Shown in pieces: positions 13,491 to 42,055 of a DNA stretch of 64,000 nt. The position numbers and the translations under genes are program-made. A model generated the notes under the pieces. It worked only from the letters and a program-made list of their open reading frames with translations. It made no database searches and was not told the origin of the DNA. Within the stretch, counting starts at the first letter, position 1. Each line of letters begins with the position of its first letter. Source of the DNA: Argopecten irradians (taxonomy: Eukaryota > Mollusca > Bivalvia > Pectinida > Pectinidae); NCBI RefSeq assembly GCF_041381155.1, contig NC_091137.1, forward strand, positions 17,789,765 through 17,853,764. The letters run 5' to 3'.

Positions 13491-14785
13491 TGGAAGAAAA
13501 GATCTTGTTCTCTTTGTTGGCCAGGCGAATGATAACATACATGACGTCGTGCGAGTATGAAGAGCATAAAAAGGTGGAGTACCCGGTTTTTCAGGATGTT
13601 TGGAACTTGCAAGTGTGTTACGTCAACTGACCAGGAGAGGTGATCGTGCAGACCTGACAGTAGTATGGCTTGACCTGGCGAATGCGTATGGCACCGTCCC
13701 ACACAGATTGATATATAGAGAGAGCCCTGGAACAGTACCTTATCCCCGAGAAGGTGAAGGAAACCCTCCAAAGCTATTTCCAAGGAATTCATCTGTGGGA
13801 CAATCTTGAATGGAAGACAGAAGTTGGGAAGAGGTCGGACAACTAGATGGAAAGATGCCAATGTAACAGAGAGAAGACAGCCAATACAAAACGAGATTAA
13901 TAGGCAGCAAGGAGGTTGAAAGCAGTAGAAATGGGCAGTTATGATCAGTCGGTTGGAAACAGAAGAGAGTAAATTTTCCTGGGCAGAGATCTGGAAATAC
14001 AAACCATGGTAGATCCAGGTCACTTTAAAAGCGATATACAATGTACATGTACTCGGAGACTGGTGGAAGATCCAACATGCCAGCAGTGTACAAGGCTGGA
14101 AGCCTAGAACACATCCAATCTTCGTGTGAAGTGGCACTGGCTCAAAGGCGATAAACAAGCTTTTTGTCACCTTGGAAAGGGAGAGGAAGAAGACCAAGGG
14201 ATCCTAGAAAGGACCATCATTTATCCAGTTTCAAAAGGAGGGACAAACATCAATGAAATCAGCTAGTAAGACAGCCTAGACAGGATTGGGTGTGACTGGG
14301 AGATGTGTGTAAACCCGAGGTGGTGAAGGCAGCGCAAAGGCCAGACATAGCTCTACTGTTATCTACTAGCAAGAAGAAACTGGTAATGGTGGGACAAATA
14401 GCGATCGAGTCGGTCCATGAGCAGAAAAAGACAAAGTACATGTATGCTGAATTGGCAGACGAATATGGTAGAAAAAGCTGGCAGGCATGGAACATTCCAG
14501 TGGAGGTGGGCTGTCGAGGATTCCCCAGTCAGTCATACTGGGGGATATTCGGAGTAGACTATTGAGGGGGATATTCGGAGTAGACTATTGATAGAGAGTT
14601 TGGGAAGAAGGCGGAAAGCTAGGGCATCCCACTGGCTGTGGAACTGCTCGAGTAGCTGGAAGCCAATCGTCGGAGAGTATGGACTGATCACCCGTACTGA
14701 CCCACCATCTGAAGAGAGTTCCAGGATAAGGGTTGAGACCTTCAAAGATGTATGAACTTGATGACGACGACGGTTGAGTAGTATA
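13491..14785 (+). pseudogene. Decayed non-LTR retroelement: RT plus restriction-like endonuclease
   Basis: Frameshifted pieces on the + strand match the order of a retroelement protein. KILFSLLARRMITYMTS is at 13498-13550. PGFSGCLELASVLRQL, followed by TVVWLDLANAYGTVPHRLI, lies at 13580-13710; WLDLANAYG is the RT palm motif A of this group. At 14305-14565 RPDIALLLSTSKKKLVMVGQ precedes WNIPVEVGCRGFPSQS, the layout of a C-terminal PD-(D/E)XK restriction-like endonuclease as in R2/NeSL/Hero-type elements. Several stops and frameshifts intervene, so no intact protein is encoded. The long minus-strand frame across it (13442-14197) is an antisense shadow. Confidence 0.8.
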
Positions 14786-14929
14786 AACACCAACATATGT
14801 ATTAAAGTATTACACAGTCGGAAGACCTTTTTAAACTTAGTCTTGACCCCTAAGGTCAGGTTTCAAAGTGAAGTGTCTATTTTAATAGGCCTCGCCATTT
14901 TTGGAACCCAGGTAGGTACGAGTACATAC

Positions 14930-15015
14930 TTTCTCTTTAGCTCGATCGGTTTAGCGCCAGACTAAGTAGTAGCCCAGAGGTCCCGAGTTCGAATCTTGGC
15001 AGAGGCAGTGATTGT
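14930..15015 (+). mobile_element. tRNA-like SINE head
   Basis: TTAGCTCGATCGGTTTAGCG resembles an RNA polymerase III A box. AGGTCCCGAGTTCGAATC, about 40 bases later, is a good B box. No full cloverleaf or CCA-adjacent acceptor stem is apparent, so a SINE head is more likely than a functional tRNA gene. Confidence 0.6.
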
Positions 15016-15278
15016 GTTTAATCAAATCATGTTCTCCGTTACACATGACCCGTCTCCGCCAAGGCGATATCCTTTGCTCATATATTACCAAGTTGTCAAC
15101 GGGAATGAATTTAAGAGAAAGCAAATTAAACTATTTCTACCATTTTTGGCACTTAAAACATTATTTTCTTTGTGCATTTAAGTATCGGTGTTCGTTGTGG
15201 AACTCAATCTAAAATCATGCTTGTAATACATGACCACAGATATTATATTTTCATATTGATATTTCACATTTATTTCTT

Positions 15279-15672
15279 AAAGCCCCACTACCTTTCTGAG
15301 ACAAAAATTAAAAGTTTCATAAAAACAAAACGAATATGAGAAAATGTATATTGATAGCCGAAGATGAGGTTACAACACAAATGCAAAATTTTCTGTGACG
15401 ATTCATTTCGATGTTTTGCCGTCTGGCGCAGTGATATTCAACTAATTAATATAAGTTATATACATGTATAACGCGTGGTATTTAGGATGATGGCGGTAAC
15501 ATAAGACGACCCGCGTTATGAAAATTAGCATTTAATTTTTTTTCTCAATTTAATTGTTCAGAATGTGATGATAAGTGTAGTATTAACGATAAGCTAATAA
15601 CTATTGCGACTATAAAAATTATCAATATCGTTTTACATTCCCATTTTCATTTCGGAAAGGTAGTGAGCGTTT
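15279..15672. mobile_element. TIR DNA element (MITE-like), family copy 1
   Basis: The left end reads AGCCCCACTACCTTTCTGAG and the right end TTTCGGAAAGGTAGTGAGCG, which are inverted copies of each other. TTAA lies at both outer edges, as in piggyBac-like target choice. The interior lacks coding sequence and matches the element at 58489-59816 (shared segments include GATAGCCGAAGATGAGGTTA and ATGTTTTGCCGTCTG). Confidence 0.7.
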
Positions 15673-17602
15673 AAATGTGATTTTTTTTTTCAAAATCGAA
15701 GAATTTTATTTACTTTTTACGTTGACTCAGAAAATCATTATGACTTCACTCCAAAATAAGATCCATTGCCGCGATGAAAAAATAACGTGAAAACTCAAAA
15801 TAAGAATATTAATTGGATCTTAATTGGATAGTTATTAAATATCCTCTCCTTTTTTTCCAAAAAAGAATGTTTACTGTATTGGATATATATTGGATGTAGA
15901 TGTGAATCTGAAAAATATATTACAAATCATATATATACTTAAATTTATATGTGCCGTAACTGGACGAAAATTTTGGCATGTTGATTTTTTCTTCTGTAAT
16001 CTATTGAAAGTCATAAGGTTCGATTAATTAGATGTACATATGATTATTTTTGGCAGTACTGCTAAAAATCATTTTCTGCTCTTATTTATAGTTGTGAAAT
16101 TAAAACCAATACATTGAAAGTACTGTAATTTTCAAAATGTTAACTTTTGAACTTTTGGTGATGAATAACATATTAAAAGTTTATCTTGATTTTGATTAGT
16201 GAGTATGAAAAATACGGCACATACTTTAATTAATATATTACATCTTTTTATATTTGTTTCTTTAAACAGCATTAGGCATACAGTATCTTGCGGATGACTT
16301 CAATCAGTATATCATATATACGCCAAGTTGTATACATATGTACTTATCCTAGCAGACTAATAAGAACAAAGCTATTAATGATCCTCTCCTTAAAGAAATA
16401 CCGTATGTGTACTGTACTGTACCTTTTTTAAATTCAAATGTCCGTAAAAATGATATTTTCATGAAAGTCGTCTTTATGTGTATCTGAAAATAAATTCAAT
16501 TTGACATAACATATTTTATTTGCACATTATAAATGACAATGGGATTCTCGACACAAGTTGTTAACTTATACATGTAATCCGTCTTCTAGTTAGTTTGCGA
16601 TCGGTTGGAGAAACTATGCTTCCTTACAACAATCGCCATTCATGAGTAGTCTCGTTCAACCAGAGTCTTGTTGACAGCGACAGACGTGCGAATCAAGCGT
16701 CTCGTTGAACGAGACATAAAAGCTTGCAAAGTCGGCTTGCAATGACTACCGCAAGTTTCGTATAGTATGTAGGATACAAAAGATACTTGCTACGTTGTTT
16801 CATTGCTACTTGAATATGCATTAATTTTTGAAATGTTATCAAGCTATTTGCCGTATAGATCAACAATACAGAGAGAATTCTCAAAACACATTTAGGTCCA
16901 GTGAACGCATGGCTTCATCACCTGCCGCCATTTTCGAATTCATACACATGTGCAAAAACAACACTACTAGTTGATCGGCACTTTGAAGTTTAATCACGAT
17001 CGTAAGTTCATTTTGCCAGGCAAATGTACATAAATTTGTTTATTAGGCCTATTTAGGTTCAGAATTGTAGACACAAATTCAACTCTGTTCAGTTATTGCA
17101 TTTGATATCGATCGTTTAGCTGTTTCTCAAATATTCACGTGTCGATCTAACGTAAACAAGAATCTAATATTGGAATATTTTTTGTGATTAAACAATTAAA
17201 ATAGATTTACAACTTCGAAAATAATAACTTGTTGTTTGTTTTAAGTGTAAATAATTTACGTATTTATCAAGTAAACGAAACGATATCTATTTGCCTGTTC
17301 ACATACATATGTGCGAGGTCAAACGAAGGTGCAAAATGCCATCTCCGCCTATTTGAATACTCCGGTTATTTGCATAATTTATTCTGGAAAATGACTTATT
17401 CAAATAAGCAGAATCCTCTTAAGGAATGCTGCAGATTTCTAAGTTTTTGGTAAAAGTATCTATTTGTATTCTAAATAACTTATAGGTTATTTGATGTTCC
17501 TGTGAAGTGAACATTTTTAACGATTATTTGTATTCTGATGATCGGTATTTTAGATTGTTTCAACATTGCCTTTGTTGCATTATCTTCTTATTATTATTTC
17601 AG
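15673..17602. promoter_or_regulatory. Upstream region of HELLS, N-terminal exon(s) not located
   Basis: This must hold part of the HELLS promoter and 5' exon(s), because the first exon seen starts in mid-codon at 17603. GCCGCCATTTTCG at about 16925 matches the YY1-type element often found at housekeeping start sites. A palindrome, GTCTCGTTGAACGAGAC, is at 16699-16715. No open exon that resembles the HELLS N-terminal coiled coil and ends in phase 1 was found. Confidence 0.45.
16699..16715. promoter_or_regulatory. 17-bp palindrome GTCTCGTT-G-AACGAGAC
   Basis: Perfect 8-bp arms flank a single central base. A half-copy, AGTCTCGTTCAACC, lies about 50 bases upstream at 16648. Its place ahead of HELLS suggests a dimeric factor site, but this is inference. 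Confidence 0.35.
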
Positions 17603-33434
<15,832 letters not shown>

Positions 33435-34289
33435 TATCAGCTGACCTTCGTGTCTAATTTTGACCCTAGAAAATACTGGAACCTTTAAAATTCATTGTCA
33501 TAATCACTCTGCAATTGGGGATTATAATGAAATGTCTGCTACATTTCTGTAATCTTATGAAGGTTGTGCTGTTGACATTAATGGAGACAACATTGGTTCT
33601 TTCCTCCTTGATGTCTTTTATATATACTATTGCAGTTTGAGAATGTCGGAGGAAAGTAACTATAACTATTATTAGTGATTCATTTACCTGTTGGACTTTA
33701 CTGCTTGACTGTACGGGTAAATGTTTTAATGATGTATGATTTGAATACGATAGAACTTTTTGTAGGTTTTAGGCATGTAGTTTTGCTTTTATTTTACATT
33801 GTTTACAATAGACACTGCTAAGGAAACAGTGACCTGAAATATGTGTTCAAGATGACTTGTTTTTGCCATTTTGTGTTCAAATATGAATCCTCAATTCTGC
33901 AGCATATAAATCCTCATCATCAGTTTACAAGTGAACTATTTTGTGCTGGCAGTGTCTCATAATTCACTGTTATTTCTGTCAGAAAATTTGTTTATGTGAA
34001 GTTATAAATGTCCCGTAAGTTGTGCATTTAAAGAGAGAAGTAAGGAAGGTTTTGTACTGAAGGTTTACTTCAATACTAGAAAACATGTAAAGAGAGAGTA
34101 TGAGAGTTTTTGCGTTGAAGCAGTGAGAGTATTATGAAAGTGGGTTTTATGTGCATGTTTTTGATTGTGCTATGTTTACATTTTATGTTGACCAATGAAC
34201 AGGTGCTATGTAATCTGTAGGTATCTACAGAATGAGTCATCCTAGAAACTCCAGGAGTTACTATCGGACGTAATATCCACCCCTGTCAT

Positions 34290-34295
34290 AATAAA
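34290..34295 (+). terminator. HELLS: HELLS poly(A) signal AATAAA
   Basis: The clearest canonical AATAAA after the HELLS stop, with a GT-rich stretch (CTCTGTGTGTGACTTT) 10-20 bases downstream. It gives a 3' UTR of about 0.87 kb. Confidence 0.6.
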
Positions 34296-34329
34296 ACTGA
34301 AGGCTCTGTGTGTGACTTTATATGATACA

Positions 34330-37260
34330 GGTAGTTCGGTCCTTTGATGTACATGTACTAGTTATCATGATGGGCAATCTTTTTGAAATCGTAATAGATT
34401 ATCGGTTTGTAATCGTAAGTCATAAACCGATCAATAATCAATTAAATAATCGGTTTCTAGTAAAGAGTAATTTGGATATAAAATTTGCTGTTATACTTTT
34501 CAGTGTTATTTTCTTCGGATATGGAATATTTACACAAAATTTTAAAGTCGTAATTAATCAAGGTACGGATATGATCATTTCATTTTCTATTGAGAAAAGA
34601 GAGAACGTTTAACAGCAACCCAGTAACTATTAAAAAGATATCTGTTAAATTGTTAAAAAAATACAACAGTGTACATGTATATGATATATATATTTCATTA
34701 GCGATTATAAATTATGGATTTTCATACTCGATCATTGGAATTGGAAAGGCATACCTACTTCAACAATGTTAGATGTATAGCACGACGAGACACTTTTGAT
34801 CATTAAGTCATGTCTAACCTTTAACAATCAAGGCAGTATTCACATAACGCAGAAATGTGTAAGTCTACCCGGTCGCCATTTTTACTCGGTAGTTACAAAT
34901 TATGGAATGGTGCAGAAAGTAAAAATATCACTATCTACAAAATATCTTTGACTAAAATGTATTAGTTCATTTAAAGTATTAGTTCATTTAGATATTTCCA
35001 GAATTCATCAGAACTGATAAAAATACTTGTTTCCATGCATATAAACAACCTTGGTTACCATTGTTAATATTACTTTTCCACTTCATAAACCGTCCTATAA
35101 TTTGATAAACTGGAAGTGAAGAAAATTTGAAAAGGATTTAACCTAGATTATACATTGCTAGACATGATTGCTATTGGTCACCTATAAAATGTTTGATTAT
35201 TCTGGGGATTTATATTTTGTCATACCACTCAATATAGCTGAATGTGTTCATGGATAACTACTGATTCACGCTATGTTTTATGACATTCTGATAAATTTTC
35301 ATTCTGTCATTAAGCCTCAAACCTTCGCCCTAGTTTGAGGACGGAACCTGTGAATACTTGTATAGGGGTTCAATATTGGATGTCGGTATTGCTAACCAGA
35401 AGTTTCTCAATATTGACATCTAATATTATTGGATTAGGGCATACCAACTGATTATATATTTTAATTGATAATCGTCCAACCACAAACATGTACATTAAAA
35501 GAATCAAATAACGGTACACTGTATTGCTTTAAAGTTTGGCGTCACTCTCTGTTATCTTCCTTAAAGAAGGCCCCTGAACAAGCCTTTGATTGGTCAGTAG
35601 TTTTCTCCTGAAATGCCTTCTGTTTTGCTATGACAGAGGTAGATATTATGACAGTGATAGTAACTCCTTGAATATCAAGGATCCAAGAAGATGTGAGTAT
35701 GTCAGTTTTGTATAGCTATATAGTTACAAAGGAGATTTGATTAGTATGACATATTTAGAATATATACTATTATATATGTTGTTTTCTATATAATGGACCA
35801 ATATAAAGCGATAACCCCCTATCTGATTCTCTGTATCAGCGGTATCTGTGAATCCTGTAATAGACCAGTGGTTACCCACTTTGAAACACTAACCCCGTAG
35901 TTCTTTTCTTTTACAGAAGATTCTCTTAAGAAGCATATTCTGGTTTGTATGATACTTACTGTTAATCTCTCATGCCAATGAAATGGTACAATTCTGGTTA
36001 GTATGGGCATTCCTGTCAAACAATCAATTAGTAATTATACTTGATATTCACAGGGTAGTTTGATGTGTTCTCACCTTCATACAAATTACTAGGACAGCAA
36101 TAATTATAAAGATATGAACTGCATTAATTAATCAGTTAATTTCAATTTTGGGTAGTACCTTGTAGCCGGTTATTTTCCTCTGCCAAAAATTTTGCAATTT
36201 GCCCCTAAATCTAGAAAATTTAATGTTATATTCCAACAGATTCTAATATTTCATGGGCCAATTTCTCGACCAAGGCTATGGTCCCTGCAAAAATAACCGG
36301 TATACACTATCAATTAACTAAAGCTGCAGTGAAATTGGAAGGACGGAACTCTTGTCTGCTACTCTTTGCCTGATACTGTCATAGTCATTGTTACAAAAAC
36401 TATATTTATCAAATCTGAAAGTAATGTGAATGCCATTGTGATAACTATTTCCTGGGTATGCTGAAATTCCTCAGAAATAAAAACATTTAACATTTATGGA
36501 CCAAATTAATTTTTCATTTTAAAAAATATTTTGCATATGCATTTCTGAACTATCTATGAGCTTAAGTAAGCAATGATTATTACTTTTCCAAAGGAAAGAT
36601 TCATACGTCTTTCGAGATACCTTCGATCTGTTTAAGCAAACAAAAAAATCTTTATTGAAGGGCTGAAATAGATATTACAGGAAACGAAATGAAAAGAATG
36701 AGATTTTTTTCAGCAAATTCAAAATTGTAATTTAACATTAATTTATGTAATTTATATTTGGTAAATTGTTTTTTTTTTTAAATCAAAATGTTTAAGGTTT
36801 TAATTATTTATCAACTATGTTAATTAAATGTTAATCTGAATGTCTGAAAAATAATTTAGTTTACACAATTTACCTTTTACAAGTTTGTGATCGAATAGTT
36901 TCGGAGTGTTGACATTTTCTTAGTTTGATAAAAAAAAAGAGAACATTTTTGTCATTAGTTGAAAAGTAAGATTTACATAGCAATTTCATTGTCTTTCCAG
37001 TACCTTGATTCAATTTTTAATTTTAGAATAAGAAAATAAATTTCAAACAATAAGGCTTTGTTGTGTGCTGTTATTGTTAGTCGCATCATAAATCTGAAAA
37101 CTACAGTATAACTCCGAACTCAAATCCGCATTCCTTGAATACTCTTCATTCGTCTATCTGATTGCATGATTCCGCCCGTGTCCCTATCTATTACATTTAA
37201 CAAACCCTGGATAGCTCAAACAGTTATTCGTCGAATACCCCTTTTTCCTCAAACAGAAAT
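34330..37260. other. Intergenic stretch between HELLS and the 48-bp array
   Basis: No coding exons are recognised. A short TIR element is listed separately at 36165. The rest is AT-rich unique-looking sequence. Confidence 0.45.
36165..36310. mobile_element. Short MITE-like element (~145 bp)
   Basis: The left end GTAGCCGGTTATTTTCC and the right end AAAAATAACCGGTATAC are inverted around CCGGTTATTTT. The interior is non-coding. Confidence 0.5.
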
Positions 37261-37267
37261 ATATCCC

Positions 37268-37635
37268 CATTTCATCAACTTGATTCAAAAATAACTTATG
37301 GAGTTATTGGCCTTTGCACTGATAATTATTATTAGACCTTGTGAACATGATAACTTGAGTAAATATGAACCAAGCTTAATGAAACTTAGTATGTAGACTA
37401 ACTTTGGTTTAAATATGTCAGACAAGTTCGAAAATCAGTTTGTTTCGACTGCAATTTGCAGAAATATTGCCCTTTGCACTGATGATGATTATTGTACATT
37501 GTTAACCCGATAATTTGAGTAAATATGCATTTAGCAATATGAACCTTTTTACTAAGACTAAAATTGGAAAGATTTGGGACGAGTTCGAAAATAAGCCTGA
37601 TTTGATTGTAACTTAAGGAGTTATTGTGGCCATCA
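37268..37635. repeat. Two-copy ~175-bp diverged repeat
   Basis: TTTGCACTGATAATTATTAT and TTGCACTGATGATGATTATT each start a unit. Each unit contains GAGTAAATATG and GAC(A/G)AGTTCGAAAAT and ends in a GGAGTTATTG-type phrase. No gene. Confidence 0.6.
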
Positions 37636-37664
37636 TCACTTGTAAATAACCAATCATACATTTT

Positions 37665-39790
37665 CAAGAGAATGCCTTGATATCTTAACATGACAAAGAC
37701 TAGGAGTCCTAGCAGGAGAATGCCTAGATATCTTAACATGACAAAGACTAGGAGTCTTAGGAAGAGAATGCCTTGATATCTTAACATGGCAAAGACTAGG
37801 AGTCTTAGCAAGAGAATGCCTTGATATCTTAACATGACAAAGACTAGGAGTCTAAGTAAGAGAATGCCTTGATATCTTAACATGGCAAAGACTAGGAGTC
37901 TTAGCAAGAGAATGCCTTGATATCTTAACATGGCAAAGACTAGGAGTCTAAGCAGGAGAATGCCTTGATATCTTACATGGCAAAGACTAGGAGTCTTAGC
38001 AAGAGAATGCCTTGATATTTAACAAGGCAAAGACTAGGAGTCTAAGCAGGAGAATGCCTTGATATCTTATCATGGCAAAGACTAGGAGTCTAAGCAAGAG
38101 AATGCCTTGATATCTTAACATGGCAAAGACTAGGAGTCTTAGCAGGAGAATGCCTTGATATCTTAACATGGCAAAGACTAGGAGTCTTAGCAAGAGAATG
38201 CCTTGATATCTTAACATGGCAAAGACTAGGAGTCTTAGCAAGAGAATGCCTTGATATCTTAACATGGCAAAGACTAGGAGTCTAAGCAGGAGAATGCCTT
38301 GATATCTTAACATGGCAAAGACTAGGAGTCTTAGCAGGAGAATGCCTTGATATCTTACATGGCAAAGACTAGGAGTCTTAGCAGGAGAATGCCTTGATAT
38401 CTTAACATGGCAAAGACTAGGAGTCTAGCAGGAGAATGCCTTGATATTTAACATGGCAAAGACTAGGAGTCTTAGCAAGAGAATGCCTTGATATCTTAAC
38501 ATGGCAAAGACTAGGAGTCTTAGCAGGAGAATGCCTTGATATCTTAACATGGCAAAGACTAGGAGTCTTAGCAAGAGAATGCCTTGATATCTTAACATGA
38601 CAAAGACTAGGAGTCTTAGCAAGAGAATGCCTTGATATCTTAACATGGCAAAGACTAGGAGTCTTAGCAAGAGAATGCCTTGATATCTTAACATGGCAAA
38701 GACTAGGAGTCTTAGCAAGAGAATGCCTTGATATCTTATCATGGCAAAGACTAGGAGTCTTAGCAAGAGAATGCCTTGATATCTTATCATGGCAAAGACT
38801 AGGAGTCTTAGCAGGAGAATGCCTTGATATCTTAACATGGCAAAGACTAGGAGTCTTAGCAGGAGAATGCCTTGATATCTTAACATGGCAAAGACTAGGA
38901 GTCTTAGCAGGAGAATGCCTTGATATCTTAACATGGCAAAGACTAGGAGTCTTAGCAAGAGAATGCCTTGATATCTTAACATGGCAAAGACTAGGAGTCT
39001 TAGCAAGAGAATGCCTTGATATCTTAACATGGCAAAGACTAGGAGTCCTAGGAGGAGAATGCCTGGATATCTTAACATGGCAAAGACTAGGAGTCTTAGC
39101 AATAGAATGCCTTAATATCTCATCACGGCAAAGACTAGGAGTCTAAGCAAGAGAATGCCTTGATATCTTAAACATGGCAAAGACTAGGAGTCTTAGCAGG
39201 AGAATGCCTTGATATCTTATCATGGCAAAGACTAGGAGTCTTAGCAGGAGAATGCCTTGATATCTTAACATGGCAAAGACTAGGAGTCTTAGCAAGAGAA
39301 TGCCTTGATATCTTATCATGGCAAAGACTAGGAGTCTTAGCAAGAGAATGCCTTGATATCTTAACATGGCAAAGACTAGGAGTCTTAGCAGGAGAATGCC
39401 TTGATATCTTAACATGGCAAAGACTAGGAGTCTTAGCAGGAGAATGCCTTGATATCTTAACATGGCAAAGACTAGGAGTCTTAGCAGGAGAATGCCTTGA
39501 TATCTTAACATGGCAAAGACTAGGAGTCTTAGCAGGAGAATGCCTTGATATCTTAACATGGCAAAGACTAGGAGTCTTAGCAGGAGAATGCCTTAATATC
39601 TCATCACGGCAAAGACTAGGAGTCTTAGCAAGAGAATGCCTTGATATCTTAACATGGCAAAGACTAGGAGTCTAGAGGAGAATGCCTTGATATCTTAACA
39701 TGGCAAAGACTAGGAGTCTTAGCAATAGAATGCCTTAATATCTCATCACGGCAAAGACTAGGAGTCTAAGCAAGAGAATGTTCACTATCC
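37665..39790. repeat. 48-bp minisatellite, about 44 copies
   Basis: Each unit is GAGAATGCCTTGATATCTTA, then ACATGGCAAAGACTAGGAGT and CTTAGCAA. The unit holds the palindrome AGACT-AGG-AGTCT. Because 48 is 16 codons, minus-strand frames repeat MLRYQGILLLRLLVFA for up to 225 residues before an indel breaks them. Units are very similar to each other, so the array is recent or homogenised. I treat the frames as fortuitous. Confidence 0.95.
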
Positions 39791-40847
39791 TCATCTCATG
39801 TTAAATGTGACCAAGATGCTAAGCAAGAGAATCTGAAGGTCACATACTCTTCACTAAAAGTTACCAGGTAATCTTGTGGTTTTTTTTTACTGGTATTTGA
39901 AGTTTGAACAATTGAAGACAAATTGCAAATCATCAAATAACACAGGAATACTTAAGAAGTACTTTTTATTTGTCAATCGAAGAAGCTCAGTATTACAAAT
40001 TAGATCTTCTGGAGTATCACAAAGCACTTTTTTACAGAAAATATATGTGTTCACCTCGTTGCACAATCAGAATACAAAACAAAGAATATCAAAGAATGCA
40101 GATCACCTAAAATTTTAACCCACAATTTACCATGCTAGTTTTCGGTATTCTATCTACATATTAACTATGACTACACATGTGCTAATTAAAACGATCCATT
40201 ATGCCTCCATATTTTATGGAGTTGCACTACTTAACAAAGATTCTTTGCATATTAAAGAGTTACCTGCTGTTGTGGCAGATACATGTAACAGCGGTATTGA
40301 TGTCATATGTTTGCGAGTGAACTGTCTTATTTTCTTCTACCCACAAGAGCAGATAAATCTGCAATATGCAAAGACAAAATGTTTATGGGTTTATTACATG
40401 ATGCTACATTACTATTCTTTGCATCTACTATTTTAACTAAAACTTATTTTTAAAATTAACACACAAAGGTCAGCATGTACAGATTACCTTTATCACTTTA
40501 TATAGACAAATCTACTGTCTACCACTTTTATGTCAACATCTTCTGATTTCTACTTCAACTGACGATTCCCAAAAATGTCTTTGCTGAAGCCATAAAATAC
40601 CTTGAAACATTTCTGGTGAAAATCTTCAGAAAACCAGATAAATTATTTCTCGATAATCACTAAAACTTCTAAAACAGTTCTAAGAAATTGTCATATATTG
40701 TACACTTTAAAACCAAATGTAATTTTAGGTTTAAAATTTGTTCCTGAACCATCACAAAATGTTACTGGCAATATTACCATTTGACTTGAGACTACCAAAT
40801 TTTTTACCATATTTGACGTGTGACTACTTAATTTTTATCATGAGAGG

Positions 40848-40879
<32 letters not shown>

Positions 40880-41094
40880 GAGGAGGGGGGTTCTAAACAT
40901 AACACTTGTATAATAAACAAATGGCTATAACAATTAATTAAGGATTTCTTCATGTTATTCTGTATCTCATAGCCAATGGTACACAAATGGCTATAACAAC
41001 GAATGGATTTCTTATATATTATTCATGGTACATAGCCAATGGATTTCTAAACTTTCAGTAATCTTGACATAATCACTTATATAAATATAAAACC
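39791..41094. other. Intergenic stretch
   Basis: No genes are seen. A GT dinucleotide microsatellite lies at about 40853-40878, followed by GGAGGAGGGGGG. Confidence 0.5.
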
Positions 41095-41377
41095 CATGTA
41101 AAATGTCTAAATCAATATTAAATTGGATGATTGTTCTCTATACTTAACAAGTATTTTTAATGCTTAAATTCTATATTAAAGTATATAAATCATTTGAATA
41201 CTTCATATTATGTAAGACAAATAAATCATGAATGTGAATAAATCTTACGGATGCCAAAAAGCGAAAGCTTATGTAAGGCAGATACTGATATAACTAACAT
41301 ATTTTGCATAACTTACAAGAACAGTGTATTGCTCTTCAAGTATTCATGTCATAAGTCAATGCCACAGTCCATAAGAA
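41095..41377 (+). repeat. Direct repeat copy 1 (283 bp) flanking a repeat array
   Basis: Begins CATGTAAAATGTCTAAATC and ends CCACAGTCCATAAGAA. It is almost identical to 42051-42333. Confidence 0.95.
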
Positions 41378-41469
41378 CAAGAAAGCCGCAAAGCTTGGCA
41401 TTATTCCCCCCGCGCCCAGTTGTGTATGAAAGCTCAAACATAAAAATAAATGAAGCTCATTGTAACTAA

Positions 41470-42055
41470 GAGTTTTTGTAAAATGAAAGATTCCCATTAG
41501 CAAAAGGCACAACTAGAGCACTAGCCTAACATGTACAGAAAGTTTCGTGTAGCCAAGTTTGAACGGTTTTTTTGAGTTATAGCCTGAAATAGAAAGGAAA
41601 CTTTAATAATATGGTATTTTGGAATAAGTTTCCATAGTAACAGAAAAAGTATCGAAAATGAAAGGTTCCCATTAGCTAAAGGCACAACTAGAGCACTAGC
41701 CTAACATGTACAGAAAGTTTTGTGTAGCCAAGTTGAATGGTTTTTCGAGTTATAGCCCGGAATAGAAAGGAAACTTTAATAATATGGTATTTTTAATAAA
41801 TTTCCATGGTAACAGAAAAAGTATTGAAAATGGAAGGTTCCCATTAGAAAAATGGCACAACTAGGGCACTAGCCTAACATGTACAGAAAGTTTCGTGTAG
41901 CCAAGTTGAACGGTTTTCGAGTTATAGCCCGGAATAGAAAGGAAACTTTAATAATATGGTATTTTTGAATAAGTTTTCCATGGTAACAGAAAAAGTATCG
42001 AAAATGAAAGGTTCCCATTAGCAAAAGGCACAACTAGAGCACTAGCCTAACATGT
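41470..42055. repeat. ~170-bp tandem repeat, about 3.5 copies
   Basis: Units contain CCCATTAGCAAAAGGCACAA, AACATGTACAGAAAGTTTCG and GAAAGGAAACTTTAATAATA. The last unit breaks off at CATGTA, which is the first hexamer of the 283-bp direct repeat. Confidence 0.9.

Noticed and set aside
13442..14197. 251-codon minus-strand open frame
   Set aside because: It lies antisense to a recognisable decayed retroelement whose + strand frames carry the RT and endonuclease motifs.
14930..15015. Functional tRNA gene
   Set aside because: A and B boxes are present but no complete cloverleaf is apparent; it reads better as a SINE head.
17391..17449. ATG-initiated 59-nt segment before GTAAAA as the HELLS first exon
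   Set aside because: Joining it to 17603 creates an immediate TGA stop at the junction.
37398..39559. Minus-strand frames of 105 to 225 codons as a membrane protein gene
   Set aside because: They are 16-codon minisatellite units with no unique sequence, promoter or splice context; kept only as a finding to test.
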